Assembly: GCA_030429565.1 (NCBI GenBank)
Contig: JAUIFE010000013.1
Location: forward strand, 62,001 to 126,000
DNA length: 64,000 nucleotides
Origin: Holophagae bacterium
Lineage (GTDB): Bacteria; Acidobacteriota; Holophagae; Acanthopleuribacterales; Acanthopleuribacteraceae
Direction: 5' to 3'
The notes beneath the pieces are model-generated. The model saw nothing but the letters and a program-made list of their open reading frames with translations, made no database searches and had not been told where the DNA came from. Within the stretch, counting starts at the first letter, position 1; the number at the start of each line of letters is the position of its first letter. Shown here one piece after another: positions 35,387 through 44,060 of the stretch. The translations under genes and the position numbers were made by a program.

Positions 35387-35974
35387 TTAGGTGATGGCTT
35401 GTCCTTCTTCGCGTAAGGCGAGAGCCAGAACTTGGTCGGCGAGATCGTCGAGGGACATGGGTCCGCTACGGTCGAACCAGTTGACCGTCCAGCTAATCGA
35501 GCCGGTTAACAGGCGCCGCAGGGTGAAGGCATCAACGCGGGTCAGGCCGGCTTGGGCGGCGTGTTCGAGGCCGGTCAGCCAAAGCGCTTCGTAGCGGTCG
35601 CGCAGCACGAGAATTTCCTTTTGACGGGCGGCGCTGAGGTGGCGCCATTCAAAGACAAGAACAGTCATGGCGTCGCGCGTTTCGCCGTGGATGGCTTGTA
35701 ACTCGGTGCGAATAAGGGCGCGGACCTTGTCACGCGGATCGTGGCAGTCGGCAAGCGCGGCGACCAAAGCATCGGTGATGTCGGCAATGACCGATTCCAT
35801 GACGGCAAAAAGGATGTCGTCCTTGGTTGCGAAATGGTGAAACAAGCTGCCGGACTGCAGGCCGCAAGCGGCGGCAATATCGCGAACGGTGGTACGGGCG
35901 AACCCTTTTTCGCGGAAAAGGGAAGCCGCTTCGGAAAGTAGGACGGCACGGCGGTCCTTGACATGTTGGGTCAT
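35387..35974 (-). CDS. TetR-family transcriptional regulator of the atu-like operon
   Basis: 195 residues. The N-terminal TetR helix-turn-helix is clear (FARTTVRDIAAACGLQSGSLFHHFATKDDIL, split by the turn at ACGLQSG), and the C-terminal ligand-binding region is helical. It is divergent from the atu-like operon, as atuR is from atuA in Pseudomonas aeruginosa, where AtuR is reported to bind inverted repeats in the shared intergenic region. Here two copies of a palindrome lie between the genes, one of them over this gene's own -35 box, so autorepression and control of the operon are likely. The ligand is probably an acyl-CoA of the pathway (inference). I chose ATG 35974 (CGAGG five bases upstream) over the frame's first start at 36046. 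Confidence 0.92.
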   Translation of the reverse strand: MTQHVKDRRAVLLSEAASLFREKGFARTTVRDIAAACGLQSGSLFHHFATKDDILFAVMESVIADITDALVAALADCHDPRDKVRALIRTELQAIHGETRDAMTVLVFEWRHLSAARQKEILVLRDRYEALWLTGLEHAAQAGLTRVDAFTLRRLLTGSISWTVNWFDRSGPMSLDDLADQVLALALREEGQAIT

Positions 35975-36017
35975 AAAAACCTCGTTGGAGAACCGTAAAA
36001 AGACGCAAACAGGGCCT

Positions 36018-36046
36018 ATCATAGGGTGAAAATGAAAACCTAGCAA
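36018..36046 (-). promoter_or_regulatory. Promoter of the TetR regulator gene
   Basis: On the minus strand: TTGCTA, 17-bp spacer, TATGAT (4/6 and 5/6 matches), about 45 bases upstream of the regulator start. The -35 box overlaps the left operator palindrome. Confidence 0.5.
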
Positions 36047-36057
36047 GCGCTTGGTTT
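36042..36057. promoter_or_regulatory. TetR operator, copy 1
   Basis: The 16-bp sequence AGCAAGCGCTTGGTTT contains the perfect 10-bp palindrome CAAGCGCTTG (36044-36053). An identical 16-mer occurs 66 bp to the right. It overlaps the -35 region of the tetR promoter. Confidence 0.75.
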
Positions 36058-36107
36058 TTTACTTGCCTCCTGCTTTAGCCTGTTGATAAGCTGCCTCTAG
36101 CTTCCCA

Positions 36108-36123
36108 AGCAAGCGCTTGGTTT
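36108..36123. promoter_or_regulatory. TetR operator, copy 2
   Basis: A second AGCAAGCGCTTGGTTT, palindrome at 36110-36119, lies 77 bases upstream of the AtuA-like start. Spacing to copy 1 is 66 bp. It is well placed to block the operon promoter, whose -35/-10 I cannot identify. Confidence 0.75.
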
Positions 36124-36199
36124 GGCGGGTTGTCCGCCTCTCTCCCAGCGTGACAACCTTCTTTTTGTACCCACCCTTTTCTTCATTGGAGTCTCCGTC

Positions 36200-38017
36200 A
36201 TGGTTTCCGATTCTCTTCGCATCGGCAATGCCAGTGCCTTTTGGGGTGATACCCCGTTTGCCGCCGCCCAACTGTTGCGTGCCCGTGCCGTCGACGTCCT
36301 GGTTTTTGATTATTTGGCTGAAATTACCATGTCCTTGCTGGCGCGTTTGCGGCTTAAGGATCCCAGCGCCGGTTATGCCCCCGATTTTCCCCAGGTTTTG
36401 GCACCGTTGTTGGCGACCATTCACGAGCAGGGCGTGCGTGTTGTGGCTAATGCCGGCGGCGTCAACCCGCTCGCTTGTCGCGATGTTCTGGTGGACCTGA
36501 TTAAGAAGAACGATCTTCCGCTAAAGGTTGCCGTAGTTTTGGGTGACGACCTCATGGATCGCCGTGCGACGCTTGCCGAACAAAATATCCGCGATATGAA
36601 AAGCGGCAAGCCGCTACCCGACGACCTCATTAGCGCCAATGCCTATTTGGGCGCCTTGCCGATAAAGGCCGCGCTCGAGGCCGGCGCCGACATCATTATC
36701 ACGGGCCGTTGTTGTGATTCCAGTTTGGCGCTAGGCCCGCTGATGCACCATTTCGGGTGGGATGCCGATGATTACGATCTCCTCGCCGCCGGCAGTTTGG
36801 CCGGTCACATTATTGAATGCGGTGCCCATTGCACCGGTGGGAACTTTACCGATTGGGATCAGGTGCCAGGCTTCGAGAATGTCGGCTTTCCGGTGGTGAC
36901 CTGTTATGCCGATGGTCACTTTGAGGTCGGCAAGCCCACGGGCACGGGTGGGTTGGTGACGCCGGCTTCGGTCGGCGAGCAGTTTGTCTATGAAATGGGC
37001 GATCCAGCCCGTTACATTTTGCCGGACGTGGTGTGTGACTTCTCGCGCGTGACCTTGGAACAGGCCGGTGAGGACCGCGTGCGTGTTGCCGGCGCCAAGG
37101 GATATCCGCCGACGGATACCTACAAGGTGGCGGCCACTTACAGCAACGGTTACCGCGCTGACGTGGCGACCTTGATGGTGGGTCCTCGCGCCGCCGAAAA
37201 AGCCCAGCGTGTCGGTGACGCCATCATGAAACGAGTCTCGATGTTGTTGGCGTTGCAGGGGATGGCACCCTTTTCCGCGACCCAGGCGGCGGTTTTGGGT
37301 AACGAGTTTTGTTACGGGAGTCGCGGACTCGCGCCGGTGACCCGTGAGGTGGTGCTGCGTTTATCGGTGCGCCACGACGACAAAAAAGCGCTGGGTCTGT
37401 TTGCACGGGAAATTGCCCAGGCCGCGACCGCGACCGTGCCGGGACTAACGGGCATGATCGGTGGCCGTCCGCACCCATCGCCTTCGATTGAGTTGTTCGA
37501 CTTCCTGATCCCCAAAAACCAAATCGCGGTAACGGTCCTGATCGGGGACCAGCGCTTTGAGGTGGCGGTTCCCTGTGACGGTGGTTTCGCGCCCGGGGCG
37601 GTGCAACCCGCTGTTTACGAATACGAAACGGCGCCGGTGACGACGGCGACGGTGCACTTGGCGCGTCTTGCCTGGGCGCGTTCCGGTGATAAAGGCAACG
37701 ACGCCAACATCGGGGTATTGGCGCGTGACCCTCTGTTTGTGCCTTACTTGTGGGCCGCGCTCACGCCGCAAGCGGTGAAAGATTGGTTTGCTGAATTGTG
37801 TGAAGGCGCGGTGTTGCGTTGGCCCTTACCACACGTATTTGGTTTAAATTTATTGCTCAAGGACAGCTTGGGTGGTGGCGGCATGGCCAGTTTGCGGGCC
37901 GATCCCCAGGGCAAAGCCTTTGCGCAAATGTTGCTGGAAATGCCGATTGCGGTTGGCGACGAGGTGTTGGCGCGTCTGGCCGACCAGGACCGGTCACCTG
38001 TGACCGCGGAGGTGTAA
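36200..38017 (+). CDS. atuA: AtuA-family (DUF1446) acyclic terpene utilization protein
   Basis: 605 residues. The DUF1446/AtuA core (~1-450) is marked by RIGNASAFWGD, VVANAGGVNP, DIIITGRCCDSSLALGP and ECGAHCTGGNFTDW. The C-terminal ~100 residues (ARLAWARSGDKGNDANIGV onward) match the AtuA-associated ferredoxin-like domain. In Pseudomonas the atu cluster degrades citronellol/geraniol through geranyl-CoA carboxylase; the biochemical step of AtuA is not firmly known. It is the first gene of a five-gene operon, 77 bases after the second operator. I chose ATG 36200 with GGAG eight bases upstream; the frame opens at 36122, inside the operator, which is implausible as a start. The stop overlaps the next gene's Shine-Dalgarno. 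Confidence 0.9.
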   Translation: MVSDSLRIGNASAFWGDTPFAAAQLLRARAVDVLVFDYLAEITMSLLARLRLKDPSAGYAPDFPQVLAPLLATIHEQGVRVVANAGGVNPLACRDVLVDLIKKNDLPLKVAVVLGDDLMDRRATLAEQNIRDMKSGKPLPDDLISANAYLGALPIKAALEAGADIIITGRCCDSSLALGPLMHHFGWDADDYDLLAAGSLAGHIIECGAHCTGGNFTDWDQVPGFENVGFPVVTCYADGHFEVGKPTGTGGLVTPASVGEQFVYEMGDPARYILPDVVCDFSRVTLEQAGEDRVRVAGAKGYPPTDTYKVAATYSNGYRADVATLMVGPRAAEKAQRVGDAIMKRVSMLLALQGMAPFSATQAAVLGNEFCYGSRGLAPVTREVVLRLSVRHDDKKALGLFAREIAQAATATVPGLTGMIGGRPHPSPSIELFDFLIPKNQIAVTVLIGDQRFEVAVPCDGGFAPGAVQPAVYEYETAPVTTATVHLARLAWARSGDKGNDANIGVLARDPLFVPYLWAALTPQAVKDWFAELCEGAVLRWPLPHVFGLNLLLKDSLGGGGMASLRADPQGKAFAQMLLEMPIAVGDEVLARLADQDRSPVTAEV

Positions 38018-38019
38018 GC

Positions 38020-39630
38020 ATGGCCCGAATCACTTCGAAGGTGGATGCTGCGCTCAAGGCCAAACGCCGTGCGGCGATGACGGCCGAAATCGAGGTTTTC
38101 CGTGCCGCCGAGGCGCGGTTGCTCGAACGCGAGCAAAAAGCGCGCGACAAATTTCGCAAACGCGGTCAAGTGCCGCCGCGCGAGCGCATCGCCTTGTTGC
38201 TCGACGCAGGTTCTCCTTTTCTAGAACTGATGTCCCTGGCAGGCTACCAGCGCCACGACGACAAGGACGGCAGCGAAGCCGGCGGCGGCACCCTGGCCGG
38301 CATCGGGTATGTTTCCGGTGTGCGTTGCATGGTGATGGCCAGTAACAGCGCGGTCAAGGGCGGTGCTATTTCGCCGGCCGGTTTGCAGAAAAATTTGCGC
38401 TGTCAGCAGATGGCGCTCGAGAACCGCCTGCCTCTCATTTTTTTGGTGGAAAGCGCCGGTGCCAACTTGGCTTATCAAGCCGAACTGTTTGTTGAGGGGG
38501 GCCGTGGTTTTGCCAACCAGGCTCGTCTATCAGCAGCCGGGATTCCGCAGATCACGATTGTGCACGGTAGTTCCACCGCCGGTGGTGCCTATATCCCGGG
38601 CTTGTCGGACTACGTCATTATGGTTAAAAAGCAGGCTAAGGTTTTTTTGGCCGGGCCACCCTTGTTGCGCGCTGCGACCGGTGAAATTGCCACCGATGAA
38701 GAGCTGGGCGGGGCCGAGATGCACGCGGCCACGGCCGGTACGGCTGAATACCTTGCCGAGGACGATTACCACGCCGTGCAGTTGGCGCGTGAGGTGGTCG
38801 CCCAATTGGGGTGGCGCGATCCTCGCCCGGCCGGTGGGGCACGTACTTTTGCACCGCCGCGTTATGCGATCGACGAGATTCTCGAGGTGGTGCCTGCCGA
38901 CTTCAAGGAAAGTTACGATGTTCACGAGGTGATTGCGCGGCTGGCCGATGACTCGGCCTTCACCGCGTTCAAAGCCGATTACGACGCCTTCACCATTTGC
39001 GGCAGCGCCGCGATTGCCGGCCACCACGTTGGATTTATCGGCAATAATGGGCCGATCACCGCCGCCGGCGCGACCAAAGCGGCCCAATTCATTCAACTCT
39101 GCTGTCAAAGCAGCACGCCGCTGGTGTTCCTGCAAAATACAACCGGTTACATGGTCGGCAAAGATGCGGAACGCGGCGGCATTATCAAACACGGTTCCAA
39201 GATGATCCAAGCGGTTGCCAACGCCGACGTCCCCAAGATCACCATTGTGATCGGCGGCTCTTTCGGTGCGGGCAACTACGGCATGTGCGGGCGCGGCTTG
39301 GATCCACGTTTCATTTTCTCATGGCCCAATGCGCGCATCGGCGTGATGGGCGCCGACCAAGCGGCCGGGGTGATGTCGATGATTACGCGTGCCAAAAGCG
39401 CGCGGGCCGGCAAACCCATGCCGGAAGAACACCTTGCGGTGATGGAACAACAAATTCGCGCCAAGATGACGGCCGAATCGCACAGTTTGTTCGGCAGCGC
39501 CCGCCTGTGGGACGACGGCATCATTGATCCACGCGACACGCGTCGATTGCTCAGTTTCTTACTCGATATCTGCGATCAGGCGGCGGCTTGCCGACCGCGC
39601 ACCAACAGTTTCGGTGTTGCCCGTTTGTAG
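38020..39630 (+). CDS. Acyl-CoA carboxylase carboxyltransferase (beta) subunit, geranyl-/methylcrotonyl-CoA type
   Basis: 536 residues, a usual length for methylcrotonyl- or geranyl-CoA carboxylase beta subunits. Two crotonase-like lobes are evident: the first has KGGAISPAGLQKNLRCQQMA, LVESAGANL and GSSTAGGAYIPGLSDY; the second has LVFLQNTTGYMVG, IGGSFGAGNYGMCGRG and RIGVMGADQAAGV. It moves carboxylate from biotin (on the alpha subunit at 41759-43759) to the gamma-methyl carbon of a 3-methyl-2-enoyl-CoA. Operon context with AtuA favours geranyl-CoA, but a leucine-type methylcrotonyl-CoA role remains possible. The frame opens at 37819; ATG 38020 has a strong GGAGGTG that spans the preceding stop, so it decides the start. 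Confidence 0.93.
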   Translation: MARITSKVDAALKAKRRAAMTAEIEVFRAAEARLLEREQKARDKFRKRGQVPPRERIALLLDAGSPFLELMSLAGYQRHDDKDGSEAGGGTLAGIGYVSGVRCMVMASNSAVKGGAISPAGLQKNLRCQQMALENRLPLIFLVESAGANLAYQAELFVEGGRGFANQARLSAAGIPQITIVHGSSTAGGAYIPGLSDYVIMVKKQAKVFLAGPPLLRAATGEIATDEELGGAEMHAATAGTAEYLAEDDYHAVQLAREVVAQLGWRDPRPAGGARTFAPPRYAIDEILEVVPADFKESYDVHEVIARLADDSAFTAFKADYDAFTICGSAAIAGHHVGFIGNNGPITAAGATKAAQFIQLCCQSSTPLVFLQNTTGYMVGKDAERGGIIKHGSKMIQAVANADVPKITIVIGGSFGAGNYGMCGRGLDPRFIFSWPNARIGVMGADQAAGVMSMITRAKSARAGKPMPEEHLAVMEQQIRAKMTAESHSLFGSARLWDDGIIDPRDTRRLLSFLLDICDQAAACRPRTNSFGVARL

Positions 39631-39707
39631 CGATATGCCGAAACATGGGCCGCGACACGGAATCTGACCGCGGCGGCCGCCATTTTTAAGTTACAGGAGT
39701 TTTAGGG

Positions 39708-40862
39708 ATGCTCTTTACAGAAGAACACCAAAGTTTGCGCCAAAACGTCGCTGAATTTGTCGACAAAGAGATTAACCCCCACGTGGAAACTTGGGAAAAA
39801 GAAGGGCTTTTCCCGGCCCATGATGTGTTCCGCCGTATGGGTGAACGCGACCTGCTGGGCATCACCAAACCGGAAAAATTCGGCGGCTTGGAATTGGATT
39901 ACTCCTACGGGATGGCCTTTGCCGAGGAGCTCGGCGCTATTCGCTGCGGTGCCATTCCCATGGCGATTGGTGTGCAAACCGACATGTGCACTCCGGCCTT
40001 GGCGCGCTTTGGCGGGGACGTTGTGCGCCACGCCTTTCTCGCGCCGTCGATTCGCGGTGAGATGGTCGGCTGTATCGGTGTCTCTGAACCCCATGCCGGT
40101 TCCGACGTCGCCGCGATCAAGACCTACGCAAAACGCGAAGGCGACGATTACGTCATCAACGGCACCAAGATGTGGATTACCAACGCAACCCAGGCCGATT
40201 GGATTTGCCTGTTGGTCAACACCGGTGACGGACCCTCGCATAAAAACAAAAGCCTGATCGCCGTGCCGCTCAAAATCGACGGTGTTTCTTTTTCTAAACC
40301 GTTGAACAAGTTAGGCATGCGCAGCTCCGACACCGCCCAGGTCTTTTTTGACAATGTGCGCGTGCCTGCAAGCTTCTTAATAGGCGAAGAAGGTCATGGC
40401 TTCAAATACCAAATGATTCAATTCCAAGAAGAACGCATGTTTGCCGCCGCCAGCATCATAAAGGGATTAGAATGGGTCATCCTCGACACCATTCAGTACA
40501 CCCTCGAACGCAAGGCCTTTGGTCAGCCGATCCTTCACAACCAAAATGTTCACTTCCGCCTGGGCGAGTTGGCCACGGAAGTGGAAGCGTTGCGCGGTTT
40601 GACATACCGCTGTTGTGAACGGTATTTGGCGGGCGAGGATGTCACTCTGTTGGCGTCGATGGCCAAACTGAAAGCCGGCCGCCTGGCCCGTGAAGTGACC
40701 GATGCTTGTCTCCAATATTGGGGCGGTATGGGTTTCATGTGGGACACCTCGGTGGCGCGCGCTTACCGCGACATGCGGTTAATTTCAATTGGTGGCGGTG
40801 CCGACGAAGTCATGTTGGGCATTATCAGCAAGCTGATGGGGACCGCGCCTGGAGGGCGTTAA
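39708..40862 (+). CDS. Acyl-CoA dehydrogenase, citronellyl-CoA/isovaleryl-CoA type
   Basis: A 384-residue FAD-dependent acyl-CoA dehydrogenase with its three parts in order: N-terminal helices (to ~120), the beta-domain with MVGCIGVSEPHAGSDVA and MWITNATQADW, and C-terminal helices with RKAFGQPI and QYWGGMGFMWD. It introduces the alpha,beta double bond into a branched acyl-CoA and passes electrons to ETF. In the atu pathway AtuD oxidises citronellyl-CoA to geranyl-CoA, the substrate of the carboxylase encoded just upstream. ATG 39708 follows AGGAG. It is contiguous with the hydratase gene (stop and next ATG are adjacent). Confidence 0.93.
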   Translation: MLFTEEHQSLRQNVAEFVDKEINPHVETWEKEGLFPAHDVFRRMGERDLLGITKPEKFGGLELDYSYGMAFAEELGAIRCGAIPMAIGVQTDMCTPALARFGGDVVRHAFLAPSIRGEMVGCIGVSEPHAGSDVAAIKTYAKREGDDYVINGTKMWITNATQADWICLLVNTGDGPSHKNKSLIAVPLKIDGVSFSKPLNKLGMRSSDTAQVFFDNVRVPASFLIGEEGHGFKYQMIQFQEERMFAAASIIKGLEWVILDTIQYTLERKAFGQPILHNQNVHFRLGELATEVEALRGLTYRCCERYLAGEDVTLLASMAKLKAGRLAREVTDACLQYWGGMGFMWDTSVARAYRDMRLISIGGGADEVMLGIISKLMGTAPGGR

Positions 40863-41672
40863 ATGGAAGTTGGACAATGTGATCATTTACTGCTGCACCG
40901 TGATCGCGCGTTTTTAAGCATCATTTTCGATCGTCCTCAGGTTCGCAATGCGATGAACCTGGAGATGGTCCACGAACTGGAACGCGTGATGAAGGCGGTT
41001 GCCGCCAGCGATGAAATTCGTGCGGTGATTTTGCGTGGTGCCCATGGTCACTTCTGTGCGGGCGGCGATGTCAAAGATATGGTGCAGGCAAATGAACGCT
41101 TGCAACAAGATCCTAATTCCGACCCCTTTTTCGAGCTGAACCGGGCCTTCGGTCGCCTGTTGTGTTTGGTCGATCAACTGCCGCAAACGGTGATTTGTGT
41201 GTTGGAGGGAAGTGTGCTCGGGGGCGGCTTTGGTTTGGTGTGTGTTTCCGATGTCGCCATTAGTCTCGCCAATGCCAAATTCGGCTTGCCGGAAACCGGA
41301 CTGGGCATTCCGCCCGCGCAAATCGCACCGTTCGTGGTGCGCCGGATCGGCCTGACCCAGGCGCGTTACTTGGCTTTGGTCGGTCCCTGGTTTCAAGGTG
41401 AGGAAGCGTTGCGGCTGGGTTTGGTGCACCGCCTTGCCGAAGACCGGGATGCGCTCAAACGCGAACTCGACCAAGTATTGGGATCGCTGGCGATGCGCGG
41501 CCCACAAGCCAACGCTGTAACCAAACGCTTAATGCATGCCGTTGGTAGCAAACCGCTTGACGATTTGCTCGACAATGCCGCTCACGCTTTTTCCGAGGCG
41601 ATTCGCGGCGCTGAAGGACGCGAGGGCACCCAGGCCTTTGCGCAAAAACGCAAACCGACCTGGGCCTTGTAG
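40863..41672 (+). CDS. Enoyl-CoA hydratase/isomerase family protein (AtuE-like)
   Basis: A 269-residue crotonase. The oxyanion-hole segments are clear: RGAHGHFCAGGDVKDM and EGSVLGGGFGLVCVSD, followed by KFGLPETGLGIPP. In the acyclic terpene pathway AtuE hydrates isohexenylglutaconyl-CoA, the carboxylase product; in leucine catabolism the equivalent step acts on 3-methylglutaconyl-CoA. The start ATG directly follows the stop of the dehydrogenase gene with no gap, so translation is probably coupled. It is cytoplasmic. The gap to the next gene is 86 bases and holds no terminator. Confidence 0.92.
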   Translation: MEVGQCDHLLLHRDRAFLSIIFDRPQVRNAMNLEMVHELERVMKAVAASDEIRAVILRGAHGHFCAGGDVKDMVQANERLQQDPNSDPFFELNRAFGRLLCLVDQLPQTVICVLEGSVLGGGFGLVCVSDVAISLANAKFGLPETGLGIPPAQIAPFVVRRIGLTQARYLALVGPWFQGEEALRLGLVHRLAEDRDALKRELDQVLGSLAMRGPQANAVTKRLMHAVGSKPLDDLLDNAAHAFSEAIRGAEGREGTQAFAQKRKPTWAL

Positions 41673-41758
41673 CCCGCATTTAACACTGTCCCATCGTTCG
41701 TATTTATCACACGCCGCCGCGTGCCGGCCGCGCTGTGTCCGCTTGAGGAGGCTGTCCC

Positions 41759-43759
41759 ATGACGTGCGCTCATTTTCACAAGGTCCTGATCGCCAATCGC
41801 GGCGAAATCGCCCAACGGGTGCAGCGCAGCGCGGCCGCCGCCGGTTACCGCACCGTTGCGGTTTACAGTGAAGCCGATGCTGATTTGCCGTTTGTGCAAG
41901 CCTGCGATCAAGCTGTGGCTTTGGCGGGCGCGACACCGGCCGAAAGTTATCTCAATATCGAGGCGCTGATTGCCGCCGCCAAAGCGAGCGGTGCCGACGC
42001 GGTCCATCCTGGCTACGGTTTCCTCTCTGAACAGGCCGCTTTCGCCGACGCCTGTTTGGCCGCAGGTTTGGTGTGGATTGGCCCTTCACCCCAAGCGATT
42101 CGTGCCATGGCCGACAAAGCACAGGCCAAGCATTTGCTGCGCGATGCCGATGTGCCGCTGATTCCCGGCGTTGTTCTCGATTTGACCCGGCCCGATAGTT
42201 GGCGAGCCGCCGCTGAGGAGTTGGGGTTTCCCGTTTTAATTAAAGCCGCCGCCGGTGGTGGCGGACGCGGCATGCGTTTGGTCGAACACGGTGACGACCT
42301 CGAGGACGCTGTCTCGCGGGCGCGCTCCGAGGCCTTGAACGCTTTCGGTCACGACGGATTATTGCTGGAAAAGGCGCTGCTCGCGGCGCGTCACATTGAG
42401 ATTCAGGTGGTGGCCGATCGACACGGCAACCGCATCCACCTGGGTGAACGCGACTGTTCGCTGCAACGGCGTCACCAAAAAGTGGTTGAAGAAGCACCGA
42501 GTCCGGCAGTGGACGCGCGCTTGCGCGGAGCCATGGGCGCCGTCGCGCTGAAGATTGCCGAGCGCGTCGATTACGATAGTGTCGGCACGGTTGAGTTCCT
42601 GCTTGATGAACAAGGCGCCTTCTATTTCCTGGAAATGAACACGCGCCTTCAGGTCGAACACGGTGTGACGGAAATGGTGACCGGTTGCGATTTGGTCCAG
42701 CTTCAATTCGAGATCGCGCAAGGACGACCCTTGCGCCTGCGCCAAGAAGACGTGGCGCTTAACGGTCATGCCGTGCAGGTTCGTTTGTATGCCGAAGATC
42801 CCGAACAAAACTACCTGCCGCAAACCGGGACCGTCCATGCCTGGCGTCCGGCATCCGCTGCGGGGGTGCGCATTGACCACGGTTTGGCCGATGGTGTCGT
42901 GGTCAGTGCTTTTTACGACGCGATGGTTGCGAAAGTGATGGCGTGGGGTCGGGATCGCGACACGGCCTTGGCACGCCTGCGCGGCGCGCTCGAGCAAACG
43001 CACCTGTTGGGTGTGACCACCAATCAGCATTTTCTGGCGCAAATCACGGCGAATCCCGGGTTCGTTGCCGGTCGATTTAGTACCCAGTTTTTGGCGCAAA
43101 CCTTTGCTATTGAAAACTATCAACGACCTCGGCCGACTTGGGCGGAATTGGGGGCGGCCTGGTTGGCGCGGCGAACTTGTTTGGTGTTGCCCAGCGGGGT
43201 CGGCGACGAATGGCGGGGCTGGTTTTCCGCCAATGCCCCTTGGCGCCAAGTGCGTTTGGTACATGGCGCCGGCGTGACCGAATTCGAGGTGCGCGAGTTG
43301 GGTCGGGACGCGCTGGCGGTGCGTTACAACGGTGAGGAGGGCGTGATCACCCAGCAAGGGTGTGTCGCGGCAACCGATCAACCCTTTCAACTGGATGTCG
43401 CTGTTGCCGGTTGTCGGCGACGGTGGTGGGCGGTTGTCGACGGCGAGACGGTCGCTCTTGCCGACGGCCACACTGCTTTTACCTTCCACGACGAGAGTTT
43501 AGTGGCGCGCAACCGTACTTTAGGTTCCGGTAACGGTCAGGTCCAAGCCGTCATGAGCGGTCGCGTCGTAACCGTCGCCGTCACCGAAGGGGATCACGTT
43601 AACGCCGGGCAACTGATCGCGGTTCTCGAAGCGATGAAAATGGAACACCGCCTCTTGGCGCCGATCGACGGAACCGTGACCCAGGTGGCGGTTGCCGCCG
43701 GTGACCAGGTCCAATCGCGGCAACTTTTGCTGGCGATAAGCCCCGCGTCTTCGTCCTAG
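41759..43759 (+). CDS. Biotin carboxylase/biotin carrier (alpha) subunit of acyl-CoA carboxylase
   Basis: 666 residues. Biotin carboxylase domain ~5-450: KVLIANRGEIAQRV, HPGYGFLSE, the glycine-rich ATP loop AAAGGGGRGMR, VEEAPSP and EMNTRLQVEH. A central linker domain (~460-590) is followed by a biotinyl carrier with EAMKMEH (biotinyl Lys627). It carboxylates its own biotin using ATP and bicarbonate, then supplies the beta subunit at 38020-39630. It ends the operon, and the atuB, atuG and atuH counterparts of Pseudomonas are absent. ATG 41759 follows GAGGAGG. The central region is divergent, as expected for a substrate-specific interface. Confidence 0.94.
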   Translation: MTCAHFHKVLIANRGEIAQRVQRSAAAAGYRTVAVYSEADADLPFVQACDQAVALAGATPAESYLNIEALIAAAKASGADAVHPGYGFLSEQAAFADACLAAGLVWIGPSPQAIRAMADKAQAKHLLRDADVPLIPGVVLDLTRPDSWRAAAEELGFPVLIKAAAGGGGRGMRLVEHGDDLEDAVSRARSEALNAFGHDGLLLEKALLAARHIEIQVVADRHGNRIHLGERDCSLQRRHQKVVEEAPSPAVDARLRGAMGAVALKIAERVDYDSVGTVEFLLDEQGAFYFLEMNTRLQVEHGVTEMVTGCDLVQLQFEIAQGRPLRLRQEDVALNGHAVQVRLYAEDPEQNYLPQTGTVHAWRPASAAGVRIDHGLADGVVVSAFYDAMVAKVMAWGRDRDTALARLRGALEQTHLLGVTTNQHFLAQITANPGFVAGRFSTQFLAQTFAIENYQRPRPTWAELGAAWLARRTCLVLPSGVGDEWRGWFSANAPWRQVRLVHGAGVTEFEVRELGRDALAVRYNGEEGVITQQGCVAATDQPFQLDVAVAGCRRRWWAVVDGETVALADGHTAFTFHDESLVARNRTLGSGNGQVQAVMSGRVVTVAVTEGDHVNAGQLIAVLEAMKMEHRLLAPIDGTVTQVAVAAGDQVQSRQLLLAISPASSS

Positions 43760-44060
43760 CTAAATCCGCCGCGAACCGAATTGCAGCGCGGGGGGCGTCA
43801 TCTCCAGGGGGCGGCAAGCGAACCGAATCGTCCCGAAAAGTGAACCTTTGTCTTTTGCGGGTGTCCAGCGTTGCCGTCCACGATTAAGGGTGGGTACCTG
43901 TCCAAAATGATTGGATTTTTGAGGCACCATGCGGGTTTGGGGCTTTCTCGATGTCGCCGCAGGTCGGCTTTTACCCTTTTTTGGCACAAGCTTTGCCCTC
44001 CACAAGGCAGGACAATCACAACCAGTGCGACGCTTTTTTCCGTCGCTAACGGAGGGCTTT
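43760..44060. other. Intergenic region, no gene seen
   Basis: About 300 bases between the carboxylase and the VWFA gene. No clear terminator, promoter or small gene is visible. Confidence 0.55.

Noticed and set aside
38530..39210. 226-codon antisense frame over the carboxyltransferase gene
   Set aside because: It is a shadow of a highly conserved coding sequence.
42359..43489. 376-codon open frame antisense to the biotin carboxylase gene
   Set aside because: It is a shadow in a G+C-rich gene with clear domains on the plus strand; no ribosome site or domain is evident.
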